Source of the DNA: Mesostigma viride
Taxonomy: Eukaryota; Streptophyta; Mesostigmatophyceae; Mesostigmatales; Mesostigmataceae
NCBI GenBank assembly: GCA_009746045.1
Contig: RPFO01001075.1
Coordinates: 157,501 to 221,500, forward strand
DNA length: 64,000 nucleotides
Direction of reading: 5' to 3'
Shown: one piece after another, positions 38,739 through 59,704 of the stretch
Layout of the letters: each line of letters begins with the position of its first letter
How positions within the stretch are numbered: position 1 is the stretch's first letter
Position numbers and translations under genes: made by a program
The notes under the pieces: generated by a model
Told to the model about the DNA's origin: nothing
Databases searched by the model: none
Seen by the model: only the letters and a program-made list of their open reading frames with translations

Positions 38739-41092
38739 GTGTGTTTTGTGGTGTCTGTGCATATGCGTGGGCTGTTTTGTGATTGGTGAGGGTGGTTGCT
38801 TGTAAGTGTGGGCAGATCAGCAAGTCGGTCGGCCGCGTACTCTTTTGGGCGCACATGGCCATAGCACACAGCAGTCTGTGGATGGCCATAGCACGCAGCA
38901 GTGTGTGGATGGCCATAGCACGCAGCAGTCTGTGGATGGCCATAGCACACAGCAGTGTGTGGATGGCCATAGCACGCAGCAGTCTGTGGATGGCCATAGC
39001 ACACAGCAGTGTGTGGATGGCCATAGCACACAGCAGTGTGTGGATGGCCATAGCACACAGCAGTCTGTGGATGGCCATAGCACACAGCAGTCTGTGGATG
39101 GCCATAGCACACAGCAGTGTATGGATGGCCATAGCACGCAGCAGTCTGTGGATGGCCATAGCACACAGCAGTCTGTGGATGGCCATAGCACACAGCAGTC
39201 TGTGGATGGCCATAGCACGCAGCAGTGTGTGGATGGCCATAGCACGCAGCAGTCTGTGGATGGCCATAGCACACAGCAGTGTGTGGATGGCCATAGCACG
39301 CAGCAGTCTGTGGATGGCAATAGCACACAGCAGTCTGTGGATGGCCATAGCACGCAGCAGTCTGTGGATGGCCATAGCACGCAGCAGTCTGTGGATGGCC
39401 ATAGCACGCAGCAGTGTGTGGATGGCCATAGCACACAGCAGTCTGTGGATGGCCATAGCACGCAGCAGTGTGTGGATGGCCATAGCACACAGCAGTCTGT
39501 GGATGGCCATAGCACACAGCAGTCTGTGGATGGCCATAGCACACAGCAGTCTGTGGATGGCCATAGCACGCAGCAGTGTGTGGATGGCCATAGCACGCAG
39601 CAGTCTGTGGATGGCCATAGCACGCAGCAGTGTGTGGATGGCCATAGCACACAGCAGTCTGTGGATGGCCATAGCACCTGGATCGTCCCATCGCATCGCA
39701 TATGGTGGGTGCTGGGCCCCCAGATCTCTCGTCGCATTCGTTGGACGTACAAGCGGTGCCACACCCTGGCAGGGGCATCTCCTGCGGCATCCCCCCCCCG
39801 CCCCCTTGACCCCATGCGAGTTATCTTGGGCACGGCGCATCTGCAGGCTCCCCCACCAGCGTTTCTGGTCACCACCGGCCTGCCCACAGTGTATGCGCTC
39901 TCATGCACCCTTCCTCCTCCCTCTGCCCCGCACGCATCCCTGCAGGTGCGTCGCCTTCCCCAGGGTTGACGAGTCCACGCGCATGTGGATCAAGGGGGAG
40001 AATTTCTCCCTCGACGCGCTGCTGGGGGGCGCCGCGCTCGGCCTCGGGCCCATGTTCGCGGGCGGCAGCCTCATCGTGCTGAGGCTGGCGCCACAGGACT
40101 ACCACCGCTTCCACGTCCCGGTGGACGGCGTCATTGGGAAAACCTACCACATCCCGGGTAGGTGACCCGCACGCCTGCACGCCCACGTTGGTGGTGCTTG
40201 CGCACACAGCCATCCTGCCTGCTGGCTTGCCGGCCTGCCATCCTCCCTGCCTGATTGCCATCCTGCCTGCTGGCTTGCTATCCTGCCCGCCTGCTTGGCA
40301 GCTTGCCAAGCCTGGTCACCGAGGCACATTAGCGCACGACCAGTGCCTGCCTTCTACGGCAAGAAAGCTTTGTCACACTATTGTGAACGTGGTTGCTGTG
40401 CTGGCTTTTTCCTTTGTCTTTACTTTGTCTAACAAAGTTGTATACCTGAGTTCTAGGAGAGGTGGTGTGCTGTATCATGGAAGCAGAGCATCTCCATGCA
40501 CAGACAACGCCCGTGCCGATCCGTGTGTGCCAATCCGCACAGCTTGCGATGGCGCACGCCTGACCATGGAAAACCCAAGCATGCCGTCACGGGCCTGTCT
40601 TTGTTACCGATGCATGGGAAGCCTCCCACCTGCACTTGCCACCCTGGATAGGTTGCCTGCGGGCAAGCACGGATGTCTTATTCTGCACCCTTTGCATGGC
40701 CCTGTGCTACGCATGCGCCCCCCCCCCAACCACCCACAGGTTCCTACTACACGGTCAACCCGGTGGCAGTAAACAGCCCCCACGATGTCTTCATTAAGAA
40801 CAAGCGCGCAATCACCCTCATCGACTCGCCGCAGTTTGGCAACGTGGCCTTTGTGGCCATCGGCGCCACGCTGGTTGGCTCCATCGTCTTTACCACCAAG
40901 CAGGGCGACGTCGTCAAGCGCGGCGACGAGCACGGCTACTTTGCGTTCGGGGGGTCGACCGTCATCCTCGTGTTCAAGAAGGAGACGATCCGTTTTGACA
41001 AGGACCTGTTAGAGAACAGCCAGCGTCCGATCGAGACGCTTATCCGCATGGGCAACAGCATCGGCGTGGCGGTCAAGAAGCCCGGCCATTAA
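32033..41092 (+). CDS. PSD: phosphatidylserine decarboxylase with C2 and EF-hand domains (plant PSD2/PSD3 type), nine exons
   Basis: Exons 32033-32098, 32703-33059, 33961-34044, 35113-35343, 36132-36377, 36741-36865, 38185-38379, 39946-40157 and 40740-41092 join in phase to 622 aa, close to Arabidopsis PSD2/PSD3 (about 640). The N-terminus MGCGSSS is a myristoylation-type signal, as in plant PSD2/3 (MGN...). Residues about 23-141 form a C2 domain (LASNDVDHNVDPFCTILF). Two EF-hand loops lie at about 191-202 (DKDDSNNLNRAE) and 228-239 (DTNQDGSICIDE). The catalytic domain contains NEFFYRKLKPGARP, the conserved HRFHVP near 490, and FGGST near 579, whose GST site undergoes self-cleavage to form the pyruvoyl prosthetic group. 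The enzyme converts phosphatidylserine to phosphatidylethanolamine on endomembranes, probably under Ca2+/lipid control. Exon boundaries were chosen from splice consensus and continuity with the plant family. Confidence 0.94.
36885..37055 (+). repeat. G-rich imperfect repeat in PSD intron 6
   Basis: Runs of GGGGGG separated by TAGGGGTCGAGA or AGGGGTCGGG; potential G-quadruplex on the coding strand of the intron, right after exon 6. Confidence 0.7.
37525..37870 (+). repeat. 35-bp minisatellite in PSD intron 6
   Basis: About ten copies of a unit beginning TGTTTGGGTCATGACACGTG and ending TTCTTGTGCC. Variants alternate TTTGGG/TTTTGG and CCATG/CCTTG. Each unit contains the palindrome-like CATGACACGTGCCATG. 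Confidence 0.9.
38690..38735 (+). repeat. (GT)n microsatellite in PSD intron 7
   Basis: About 22 GT units with one GC interruption. Confidence 0.9.
38855..39678 (+). repeat. 27-bp minisatellite, about 30 copies, PSD intron 7
   Basis: The unit begins ATGGCCATAGCACACAGCAG and ends TCTGTGG. Two dimorphic sites (CACACA/CACGCA and TCTGTGG/TGTGTGG) vary independently between copies. Because 27 is a multiple of three and the unit has no stop in any frame, both strands show spurious open frames of over 350 codons. The array lies entirely inside an intron. Confidence 0.95.
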
Positions 41093-41699
41093 AGATCCAG
41101 GGGGCACTAGAGACGGAGGGGAACTTGGGGGCAAATGGTGAGGATCTAATAGGGGAGTGGGGGTAGGGTCTTTCTTGACGGCTGGTGGTGTCGAGATCAT
41201 GCTGATGTTAGATGGTTGTAGCTTGTATTCATGGCCCTTGAGGAGCAACCATGATTGGCTGGCTCATTCACTCAATAACAGTGGTGGGTAGCTTATTGTT
41301 GAGCTGGTTTCGTCACTTGAAAGCGAAAACCCATCTCGTAAGCAGGGCAGTAAGTGTTGTAATTTGTTCTCAGGATAAAGGTGGTTGTCTCATTTGCCCA
41401 CAGCCGTGGGTTGGGAACCTTATGTACCATGCTGACCCATTCCTGCAGCGGCTCACGATATGAGCCGTGAGGTCTTGGAATGGCTCTATTTTGACTAGGT
41501 GTGTTGTGTTGCATAGGAGGAAATCCTATCCTTGTCAGTGCATGTATGTGCAGTGTGCGCACATCGTGGAACCTGGATTTTGACGAAATGAACTTTGGGG
41601 TAGAAATCAATAAAACTTCTTGTGATTTCATTGTGCGTTGCATGTGCCCGGTTGGTCTTGTTCTGGTCCATAGTACAAACACTGGCATGTGGGTCGACA

Positions 41700-41960
41700 A
41701 CAAACTACAAGTATACATCCGGATTCTCCTTGATACATCCGGATTCTCCCGATTTCTGGCCTGCGCTGGTTGTCTCCTTGATACATCAATCAAGCTAGTT
41801 GTCTCAGGCCAGAAATCCGGATCCCATGGTAGCACGAGGTTGTTGTTATCTTATCTGCCCACGAGTGTGTCGAGCCGTTCATGCAGGATGATGGAAATGA
41901 ATGGTGGAAATGCGTTGCCTGTGCTAAGTGAGACAACCATCGCAGGCCAGAAATCGGGGC
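41700..41960. repeat. rearranged copy of the dispersed repeat, with inverted segments
   Basis: Phrases of the 12,188/18,775 family occur here in both orientations: CCGGATTCTCCCGATTTCTGG on plus, and CAGGCCAGAAATCCGGAT as its complement about 60 bp later. They form an imperfect foldback. Confidence 0.55.
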
Positions 41961-42149
41961 TACTTGTTGTCTCCGTGATACTTTATAACCAAGCGCCGGG
42001 GAGGCTTCAGTTTACTAGTTTAGAGACAGCCGCCAACTGAAGCCGGACTGAGGCCGGCTTTAGCCATGGTACCTCAATAACACGGACCTTTCGGGAACTA
42101 AAACGTAGTCTCAAATGATGTCAGCTTTCCTCAATCTACTAAAAAGTAG

Positions 42150-42495
42150 AGTACATGGGGGGCCTAGGCCTCTCCGTGATTTGGAAGAAGATGATGGACA
42201 AGGCCAAGTGGGCCCAGGTCATAGAGGACAACGAGCCCCCCCCGGTGGGGAAGCGCCCGCGTGTGCAAACCCGTGGGAGGTACGCCAGACAGCTCCCCTA
42301 GGGCAGCGTGCGGCTGTATAGATAGATGTTATAGTTAGAATGTTGTTAGATAGATGTCGTAGGTAGCTGATGTACATAGATTAGACCGGTAGGACTGTTT
42401 GCACCCATCCATCCATCCATCCATCCATCGGGGTTAATGCTCCGTGACTCCCCAACGGGAGCACGAGTCTAATTAATTAATTAATTAATTTCCTC
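42150..42495 (+). mobile_element. LINE 3' end with ORF2 C-terminus (plus strand)
   Basis: GGGGGCCTAGGCCTCTCCGTG begins the MGGLGLSVIWKK segment, followed by the 3' UTR, a CATC microsatellite, the CTCCCCAACGGGAG hairpin and an (AATT)n tail at about 42,470-42,490. Nearly identical to the inverted copy at 10,940-11,300, so it is relatively young. Confidence 0.75.
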
Positions 42496-43158
42496 AATCA
42501 TTACCGATGTTGCACCGTGAACGAATGTTCCTCGAAATTCCAATGCAGCTCAAATTGAAAATGGTGAGGCCAAGTTCAAACCGGCCCGCGCAGGGGCTAG
42601 AGGTCCTAAGTTTTCAGTGTGCATGTTCACACCAGCTGCTATCTTCAGTGCTGTAAGCGGAACCGCAGACAAAATGGTGTGGCCAACGACCGAAATATTG
42701 ACAAATGCTAGCATCCTTTGCCCTGCTCACTCGCGCCGAAATTACTGATGCGTCCTCTTTCGCGCGGCCGTAGTTACGCGCGGGCGTGCCCCGGTTTTAC
42801 GAGGTTTTACGTGGCGAAAGCGTGGACGAGGCCGTGGTCCGCGTCAAGTTGGTTGAAGTCTTGCCAACCTGGCGCATGGCATGGCGGTCACCTCGCTATC
42901 CAACATACACCGTATTCAAGCCTATATCAGCAACCTTTATGCAAAGGACCATGCCGAGAGACGCAGAGGGCAGCAAAGGCCTTCAGCACTAGCTAGCGAC
43001 TCGAGAATCGAATCATACCGACGGCCCGTTGTAGCCCATTGACGACTGTACGTAAATTGTGAAATGAATCGTTAGCTGACATTTTCTAAGAGAGTGCCGT
43101 AAAGTTAGTTAGTCGCAGCTATGCGGAGCAAATTCTAGTTGTTGGGAAAACTACATAC

Positions 43159-52468
<9,310 letters not shown>

Positions 52469-53300
52469 ATTTGACCGATAAATATCCATCTGGCCGTCAC
52501 AGATGATGGGTCCACGCACCTTGCAGATGCTTGTTTGGCTGCGTGCTTGTATTATGTTCATACAACCCACTACGGGTAAAAGCTTTACAACGACGCGATA
52601 TGTCTCCATGTAGTCCATACCTCGATAGTAGAAAGCCAAATGGGTGTGTGACTTGCTGCACCTATGTTCTGCATGCACAAAAACAGTGTATACTATACCC
52701 TTGCTAGACATGGTTGATAAGTACAGGAGCCAGGATGACATGAATCCTGGCTTAGGCACCAGCTAGTGTGCATGCAGCTTGGATTTTAAATCCTATCTAG
52801 CAAGTGCCACACTACGTACACTTCTAAGACTTACCACTAACATTCGATGTTGCCAACCTCATATGCAAGTCGGGTGGGGGTGAAGTACGGCGAACACTGC
52901 CCGCTTGGCGGCGTTGTATGATGGGATGCCCCGTGTGTCTGATATTGTTAGGCAGCGTGGACTACAGTTTGCTGGCCTTAGATAGCCCGTACTAATCAGG
53001 TTGATATATATGAGGGCCCTGCTGGTTCCCTGCGGACTGGCCAGCCCGGGAGATATCTTTTTACATGGTAAGGCCCTGCCAGGGTTAGGCGACGCGGTGG
53101 CCAACATGTGACATACCGCGACATGATTTTAGCTGAAATGCAGAGCAAAGACGCCGTTGGCGTCATCCGCTCATCTCCTCTTACTCAGATATTGTCGGAT
53201 ATATGCAGGACAAGCTAATGGCCACAAGGAGCTAGCCAGTGCTGATTTACTGTATAACACTGAGCATGACCATACCTCATGAGGTGCACACATTCAGGAC
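52469..53300. other. intergenic stretch after GLCAK
   Basis: 3' flank of the glucuronokinase gene and low-complexity-free DNA; no supported gene. The LINE 5' region begins at about 53,300. Confidence 0.5.
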
Positions 53301-54500
53301 CTATCGAGCCACAAGGCAGCCATGGCTAACGGCGGAGCTCATCACGTTTATGTTTGCCAGGGCTCCAAATTTTGCCGCGACTATCGCAATCCGCTTCGTC
53401 TTTCTAACACGCACACGCTGATATATTTTCCGGAAGCTATAATTACGCAATATTATGACGAGCAAACGCTCCACGACGCAACGCATGGTCTGGAGGCTGC
53501 GCTGAGTCCTGAAAATACGTCTGCAGCTCCGGCTGCAGCTTCGCCCTCAGGCCCGGAAGGCAGCGGTGCCACTAGTCAAGCACTGGTGGTCGCCCAGCCC
53601 CCTCCCGGGCTCGCCTCGCCATCGACATCGCCTGAACCTTATAACGCTGTCTCAATGCGGAATCGCTGCTCCAGAGCCGCCCTGGGAACCAGTCGTCTTT
53701 GACGCCACCTCCGACGCGCGGTCGATCGGTGGCGCGCGAGAAGACCTGTCACGCAGATGCCAGCAAGTTCCTGTACGATCGACCTGATTCACGGGGCGCA
53801 CGCTTCCCTTGTGGAAAGTTCTGTGCCGGCACCTGCACGCCCAACAACGTCTCATTGTGCCGGGAGGCCGTAAGCTTTACGCTGAAAGCGGCGCAGGCCG
53901 GCACCAATTCACTCGCCCCCGCCTCCAGACCCTTGCCCTCCGTTCCCTCCTTGGATGTACGCTCTGCCGCAGAGATCTGGACCCCCCCCGTCTCGATCCG
54001 CAAGTGCCTTTCGCTCCATCCTCAAAGGAGGCTTTCGAGCAGCACGTGACACCCCTCGCCGCAGATGTGGTGGCCATGGGCGGCACGCTGACTGCTGAGC
54101 TTCCCATCCTCTCCTCCACAACCACCGCCACTTCCAAGCTCACCTCGCCTCCACCGCCACCACCGCCACGTCACGGACGCCATCACCGCCCAGCTCTTCG
54201 ACGTACATCGACAAGCGCCTCCAGGACAATGCCATCGCCATCGAGTGCATGCATGCGTGCAAAACACCGCAGGCCTCACTGCCCAGGCGATATGAATTAA
54301 GGGCATCGCTGCCCGGCCAGCCCCTGCTGGCGCCCAGCCGGCGACATCTGCCCCTCCCACCCAGACCTGGGCAGCCATGCTGATGAACCACATGCACCAC
54401 AACCACCTGGCACCACCTCCGCCATGCATCGCCACCCAGCTCGATCAAGCAGCAGACATGCTGGACCTCCGTGTCCAGAAGCCGAGCTCGACAATCGCAG
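53300..54500 (+). mobile_element. LINE 5' UTR and degenerate ORF1 (plus strand)
   Basis: Starts with GCCATGGCTAACGGCGGAGC and the CGTCTTTCTAACACGC block of the family 5' UTR. ORF1 begins near 53,456 and continues as Pro/Ser-rich sequence (VVAQPPPGLASPST), matching the ORF1 at 4977 (VLAQPPGLANPS). 54,029-54,290 matches the minus-strand fragment at 8,700-8,930. Multiple frame shifts are present. Confidence 0.65.
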
Positions 54501-54504
54501 CGTT

Positions 54505-55240
54505 ATAATTATTTTCTAATGAAATTAGCATGGTACTCAGTGGCATGCCCATGCGCATGACATGCAACTTACTGTCAAGGAGACAACCAGAACTTGTTAC
54601 TACATGTGCACTTACTACATAAGACTGGCCAACCAGGTATAGACACCTCCTCCAAAGGCAGGGTCCCCTTGTCCCATCGCAGCCCACTGGCAAACTTGCG
54701 CCCCGCGCACTGACGCGGCGCGACCCGGACCCATGTTACACTAGCTACGTACTGCTTGAGGATGCAGGGCTTCTGATGCAGGCAATATTTGTAACTTCCG
54801 CGTGTAATTATTTTTCTAATGAGATTAGCAGAGTACTCCGTGGCATGCCCATGCGCATGACACACAAGTACTTGATTACTTACAGGGCTTCTGGGACTAC
54901 GCGTAATCTGCGCCTGCATGATTGACAAGGAGAAATGGGCTGCCATCTGCGATAAGCACCTTCCTGAGGGGCATGCTCCTGTTTTCTCCCCACGGCCCCT
55001 GCGGCCCTTTGCTAGCCAGGGTAGAAGTCCGCAGGCGGAGGTTATTACCCCTGAGGATAGCCGCTACACTACCGCCTCATCTGCCATTACAGTAGAGGAC
55101 AGCTCGGATGAGTATTATATTCCCATCTAGTGACTACATGGTTGGGGCATGCTGCAGACAATATTTGTAACGATCGTGTGATTATTTTTCTAATGAGATT
55201 AGCATAGTACTCTGTGGCATGCCCATGCGCATGACACGCA
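54505..55240 (+). repeat. three direct copies of a LINE-like 3' segment
   Basis: TTCTAATGAGATTAGCATAG followed by TGGCATGCCCATGCGCATGA occurs at about 54,520, 54,815 and 55,185, spaced 295 and 370 bp. Between copies two and three lies a small frame (54,918-55,130) beginning MIDKEKWAAICDKHLPEGH, which resembles the MMDKAKWAQVIEDNE end of the other LINE ORF2 copies. Confidence 0.65.
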
Positions 55241-55248
55241 AGTACTGC

Positions 55249-58094
55249 TTACAAATTAAAAACCACAGCATCCTCCTCTTGGGAAGGTGGTGCATGTGGC
55301 CCCACCACGCGGGGACCATACTCGCTTGTGGCGGCGCGCGATGGTCGCCAATTGATGGGGCCGGGCTTGTCGTCCCCACCACCCCGCGCAGCAGCACACA
55401 TTGGGCACGCCACTTGGCACTGCCCGTTGCAAGACCGGCAAACAGCCCCCTGGGTGGCCGCATCCCCTTCCAGGTCCTCCTTGCGCACCCAGCCCATGAA
55501 CCACTGGCTGCGATCCTTGAGGTTTCCCGCGTTGATCCAAAAGCGCGCCGTCTCGTCGCACGTCGCCACAAGTTCACAGAATGTCGCCTTGCCGTTCTTG
55601 CGCACGGACTTCACCTCAAAGTGCCGCCAGCCAAACGTGGACTCGCATGCCGTCCATTTTGATCCTGGCATTAGGAGCAGGGGTGACAGGGGCACACATA
55701 ATGGCCACAGCCCAGGAAGGCAAGGAATCGCAGCGGTGAGGACCATCGGCAAAGCAAGGACACAAGCGGGCAGGTGGCACCACGGCACACCCACCGTGTT
55801 TGCCAGCATTCACACAGGCTGGCGCGAAACCATGAACATGCTCACACCCTGCCCCCCCCCCCCCCCTCCCGAGCATCCAGCAAGTACAACGCAAGATGTG
55901 GCTGGTATGCGTTGGGATCGATGAGTCTCCCCACCGTGGGGATGAGGACGATACCTCCCGCAACAAGATGGTGGCAAGTAGGTGGCAAGCAGGTGGCCGC
56001 GCGGCAGGGAGCGGATGCTCGCAAACACCGTAATGTACAGATGGGGGATGATGAGGGAAGGGGGGGAGAGGCCCCCGCAAGTGCCAGGGATGGCAACAAC
56101 CCTGCAAGAACATGCTGCTGCCACGATGGATGCAGAAGGGGGTGGGACCCAGCCATGGCGCGCCCCGCCCCAACGCACGGCAGGACCCACTCGTCTTGAC
56201 GCATGGCAAGGGACAAGGCAGGCCAGAATGTCCTGTAGCCCCACCGCGCTGTACGCCTACCTGAGCAGCACCGGCGGGGCGCAAGGACCCCTTTTCACAA
56301 GGACAGAGTCGTCCCATTATCTCCTCCGGCCCGAGATAGCTACCCAGCCAACCTTGGCTAGACCATGTCATTCACTACCTGGCAGAGGTTGACATTGATG
56401 CCACGCGCATGAGCTGGATGCATGCTCGGCGCGGGGGCACAGGGCTCCCTACGCACTGCTGCCTACTGCTGGCAAGTGCTGCCTACTGCTTGGGTGAGCT
56501 CCCCCGCCGTATACTGCTTGTGCTTGAGCAGGGCATTGCCAGCACCCCGATATGGCTACAGGCCTGACAACCACATGTGCAGGGGGCGCTTGCGCATGGG
56601 GTCGCCAGTGGTGCGGGACGGGGTCACAAGGCACTCGCCGGTGATGCGCAATGAGGGGATGCTAACCACGCACCAATGATGCGAGAAAGGTTGACCGGGT
56701 TCTTCTTCTGGTACCCGCCGCGTGCCAGCGCACCCTTGCCGTCGCACGCCGCGCAAGGGACCATGCCTTGACCTGGGCAGCGCAAGGGGGGGGGGGGGCG
56801 AGAGGGGGGGCAAGGCAAGGGGAGGGGTGGGGCAAGGGGAGGAGGGGGACATGTCACAAATTGTGTGGGCGAGGAAACTGGTCCGTGAATGCATAGGCGC
56901 TATTTCAAGGCCTGGTGGGCCTAAAACCCACAAACCTGGCCTGCGGGCGCACGCGAGCTGTCATGCTCCGGGAGAAACTGCAAACAGGACGCATGCACCT
57001 CGACAGGTGCCGCATCTCGCTGGCTACCAACACACACACGCACGGTTGCTACCACACAACACAACGGGCACGCACACACGCATGTGCATGGCCAGCACCA
57101 ACCATCACCCGGTGACAACTGTTGCCTCAGATGGCTTAGCAGGGGGAGAAGGGGGGCGAACTAGGGTGCAATGGGGCCACCCAAATCAGGAGCATGTAAG
57201 AGGGGGTTACAGGTGCACAAAGCGCCCAGGGTTTCCGGCCTGGACACGCGCTCGCCGGCAGCAACAAGAGGACCGCGAATCCTGCCATATCTTCTATCGA
57301 CACACCACACCTAATTATAGCAGACAAAAAAGACCTCGCCCTCCCCCAATGCATGCCTGCGCCATCATACCCGCAATGCTGTATGTGAGTGCACAGCAGG
57401 GAGAATACTAAGCTCCCCGTTATTGTCGGCCACGCCGTATTGCCTGCTGCTCTCTGCGCCTTGTTGCCTGCTGAATTCCGCTCCTCAGTCGTCCCGACAC
57501 CTTAAACCACGCGGATAATGGACTAAGTTTCTAGCAACAACTAACCGCCTACCTCTATACTCGTGCAAAGGGAGGACATATACATCACATAAGGACGTCA
57601 CCGCTGCTCAGGAAGACTGCAAAATCAGCCAGACATTCCGAGCTAGACTACACCGCAGAAAGCTGATACGCGATCCGAGCTGCGCTTGTACCTCCACTAG
57701 GGCGATCCTCACCAACGTACCCACTACGGAGAGTCAACCCCTTCTGGGGAAGGAAACCCCAGCAAGCGTAAGGCGGAAGTTCACTGACACGCCAAGTGTG
57801 ATGCTTACCATGGCACTGTCGGCACTCGAACTGAACAAGATCCACGATGGACCGGCGCATATACTCGGACGTCTTCGGATCAATTATGGATATCTTGCAT
57901 TCTATTTCCAGCGTGCCACGAGGAACGCCCCCCATCTGGCGCGCTCCAGGAAAGAGCACGCTGCTTTGTTGTACACTGCCCCGCAGGCAAGGAACTCCCC
58001 AGAATTCATTTGGCAGCCTGCATAGAACCTTCTCGCGCTCCGTCAGGCGAGAAGGGTGGGCCAAGCTTGTCACGGATCTACCACAGAGCGCCAT
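55249..58094 (-). CDS. DnaJ-type (CxxCxGxG) zinc-finger protein, probably plastid-targeted, three exons
   Basis: Minus-strand exons 58094-57809, 56772-56674 and 55664-55249 join in phase to about 266 aa. Splicing joins FECRQCHG to QGMVPCAACDGKGALARGG, making two consecutive CxxCxG motifs. The middle segment (GYQKKNPVNLSRIIG, then SKWTACESTFGWRHFEV) and FWINAGNLKDRSQWFMGW are the conserved core, followed by CRSCNGQCQVACPMC as a second Cys pair set. This pattern matches plant chloroplast proteins with a DnaJ-like zinc-binding domain lacking a J domain, usually thought to be chaperone-like; no enzyme activity is implied. The N-terminus MALCGRSVTSLAHPSRL is basic and Ser/Leu-rich like a transit peptide. 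The start at 58094 is the first ATG of the exon; an additional upstream exon cannot be excluded. The Asp/Glu-free last 60 residues are poorly conserved and may include a missed intron. Confidence 0.68.
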
Positions 58095-58823
58095 AAGAGT
58101 TACCTGCAAAACGACGGTGATCGCGGGGCCAAATACAAGGTACAAAGGCAATCTAAGGTATTAAGTCACCAAAAACCTTGCTTAGTAGCAAAATTGAGTC
58201 ACCCGGAACGAAGGTAGCACCGCAATTTGCTTCGGCTCGTGATCAAATAAGCTCCCCGATCAAAGAAAAAAAATTCCGAACGTATAAAACAAGTCAGGGG
58301 GTTCCTTGGCCGACTTACCGGTCCTATGTTAATAAATCAACGTAACTTTGTCGATTATAAACCTTCAAAAACTATGGCTATCACCACGATGTCAAAGCGA
58401 GTGCTCGGTGTAAAGGACCTGCGGCTGTGGGAGCACGATGAAGAAATAGGCACGCAAAACCTGGCCGGGGCAAACGGCCTTCCTGCTGCCACAGGGGCTG
58501 CCACGTTATTTTGCGCTGCGCCATACGTCCTAAGTACAGGGCGGATATTTTCCACGGCTACTCATCAAGCGCGTTGAGTTGTGCACAGCAAGTCAGCCAA
58601 CTCGGCGCGTTCGTGGCGTCAGTTCCGGGTATGACGCGTGCCTCGATGGGCCCTTGCGCGGCTGCCAGTAATTGCCGTTGCCTCCTGAGTGCCAACAGCG
58701 GCGGTTGCGCATCTCAAACGGAAACAGCGTGACAAATCCAGATCTGTGACCAGGCTGTGACGCCCCCCCACTCCCAGAGTGACCAAATTTGGCACCACGC
58801 CCAAGCCAAGCCAGCACCAAATA

Positions 58824-59126
58824 CCGTAGTGGCTCTTATATCAGTACGCCTAATTATGTACGAATCGACCCCGTACAGGCCGAAAAAAAACCTCCTTCCG
58901 GCCTCGTACATCCCAAGAAATCATCCTCAGATGCTACATTATACGTATGAGGGGCTTCCATAATTATGTTGTCCCTAGGGTACTGCCTCCCGAATATACC
59001 TACGATCTACCCTTACGTTATACCTACGTACACTAAAAAAAAATCCCCCAAACCCCGTACGCGTAACAAAAATCGCTAAAAGCCCTCGTACGATAATTAA
59101 GCGTACACATATAAGAGCCACTACGG
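58824..59126. mobile_element. 303-bp MITE-like element with TA flanks
   Basis: The left end CCGTAGTGGCTCTTATAT is the reverse complement of the right end ATATAAGAGCCACTACGG. Similarity continues inward for about 40 bp (CAGTACGCCTAATTATGTACGA against TCGTACGATAATTAAGCGTAC). TA lies on each side (58822-58823 and 59127-59128), as for Tc1/mariner insertions. No coding capacity. Confidence 0.6.
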
Positions 59127-59259
59127 TATGTACACTATGACGTGACACTATCCGGCCCTCGGCCACTATAGATTCTCTGTTGCCCTTGGGCGGCGTGGGA
59201 CACAACAACAACAACAACAACACTACAGTATGACGTGTACTCTCAAGCTCCATGACGTA

Positions 59260-59375
59260 CAGGCATACACGCCTTAAGTTGGGTTGGCTTAAGTTGTTTT
59301 CACGCCTTAAGTTGGGTTCACGCCTTAAGTTGGGTTGACAAAAACCTCGAACCCAACTTGAGGCGTGAATGCCTG
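59260..59375. mobile_element. 116-bp foldback/MITE-like element with TA flanks
   Basis: The left arm CAGGCATACACGCCTTAAGTTGGGTT pairs with the right arm AACCCAACTTGAGGCGTGAATGCCTG. TA lies on both sides (59258-59259, 59376-59377). The centre holds two further copies of CACGCCTTAAGTTGGGTT. Confidence 0.6.
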
Positions 59376-59704
59376 TACTGAACTGGTAATCACTCGAATC
59401 CAGTATGCTACCAAATGCAACGGGATGCTCGTCATCGGAAGGGCGTCACGTGAGGCATCGTGAAAAATGGCGCGAGCATGAGCGGCGAGATGTTCACCCA
59501 CTTCAGTACAAAACCCTGCACGCGGGTGGGGACAACGCACGTCGCAAAAGGCAGCAATCTACTGTAGTAGTTTCATCCTTAAGGTGAGTTCAAGCATACA
59601 TAAACAGGTGAATAGCGGCACCGGAATATAGCAAGCTATTGAGGAAACATCTAGAGTGCATACGCCAGGCGGCCAGAGATTTCTGCGAACGCCTTGTATG
59701 CTCG

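Larger units (their letters stand above)
41093..43158. other. intergenic stretch between PSD and GLCAK
   Basis: Contains the PSD 3' flank (a TGTAA motif near 41,357), a rearranged dispersed repeat at 41,700-41,960 and a LINE 3' end at 42,150-42,490. An open stretch at 42,786-42,992 is not recognised. Confidence 0.55.
58095..59704. other. divergent intergenic region between the zinc-finger gene and CMC4
   Basis: Contains the two MITE-like elements described separately and, at 59,203-59,222, an ACA repeat. Otherwise no gene is supported. The open minus-strand frame at 58,385-58,555 has no ATG. Confidence 0.5.

Noticed and set aside
38510..40165. Long open frames of 360-460 codons on both strands (repeating MAIAHSSLW, DGHSTQQSV and similar)
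   Set aside because: They are generated by the 27-bp array in PSD intron 7, where every frame is stop-free; the real coding exons flank the array.
58385..58555. Upstream transit-peptide exon of the zinc-finger gene
   Set aside because: The frame has no ATG and the donor is weak; the ATG at 58094 already gives a transit-peptide-like start.
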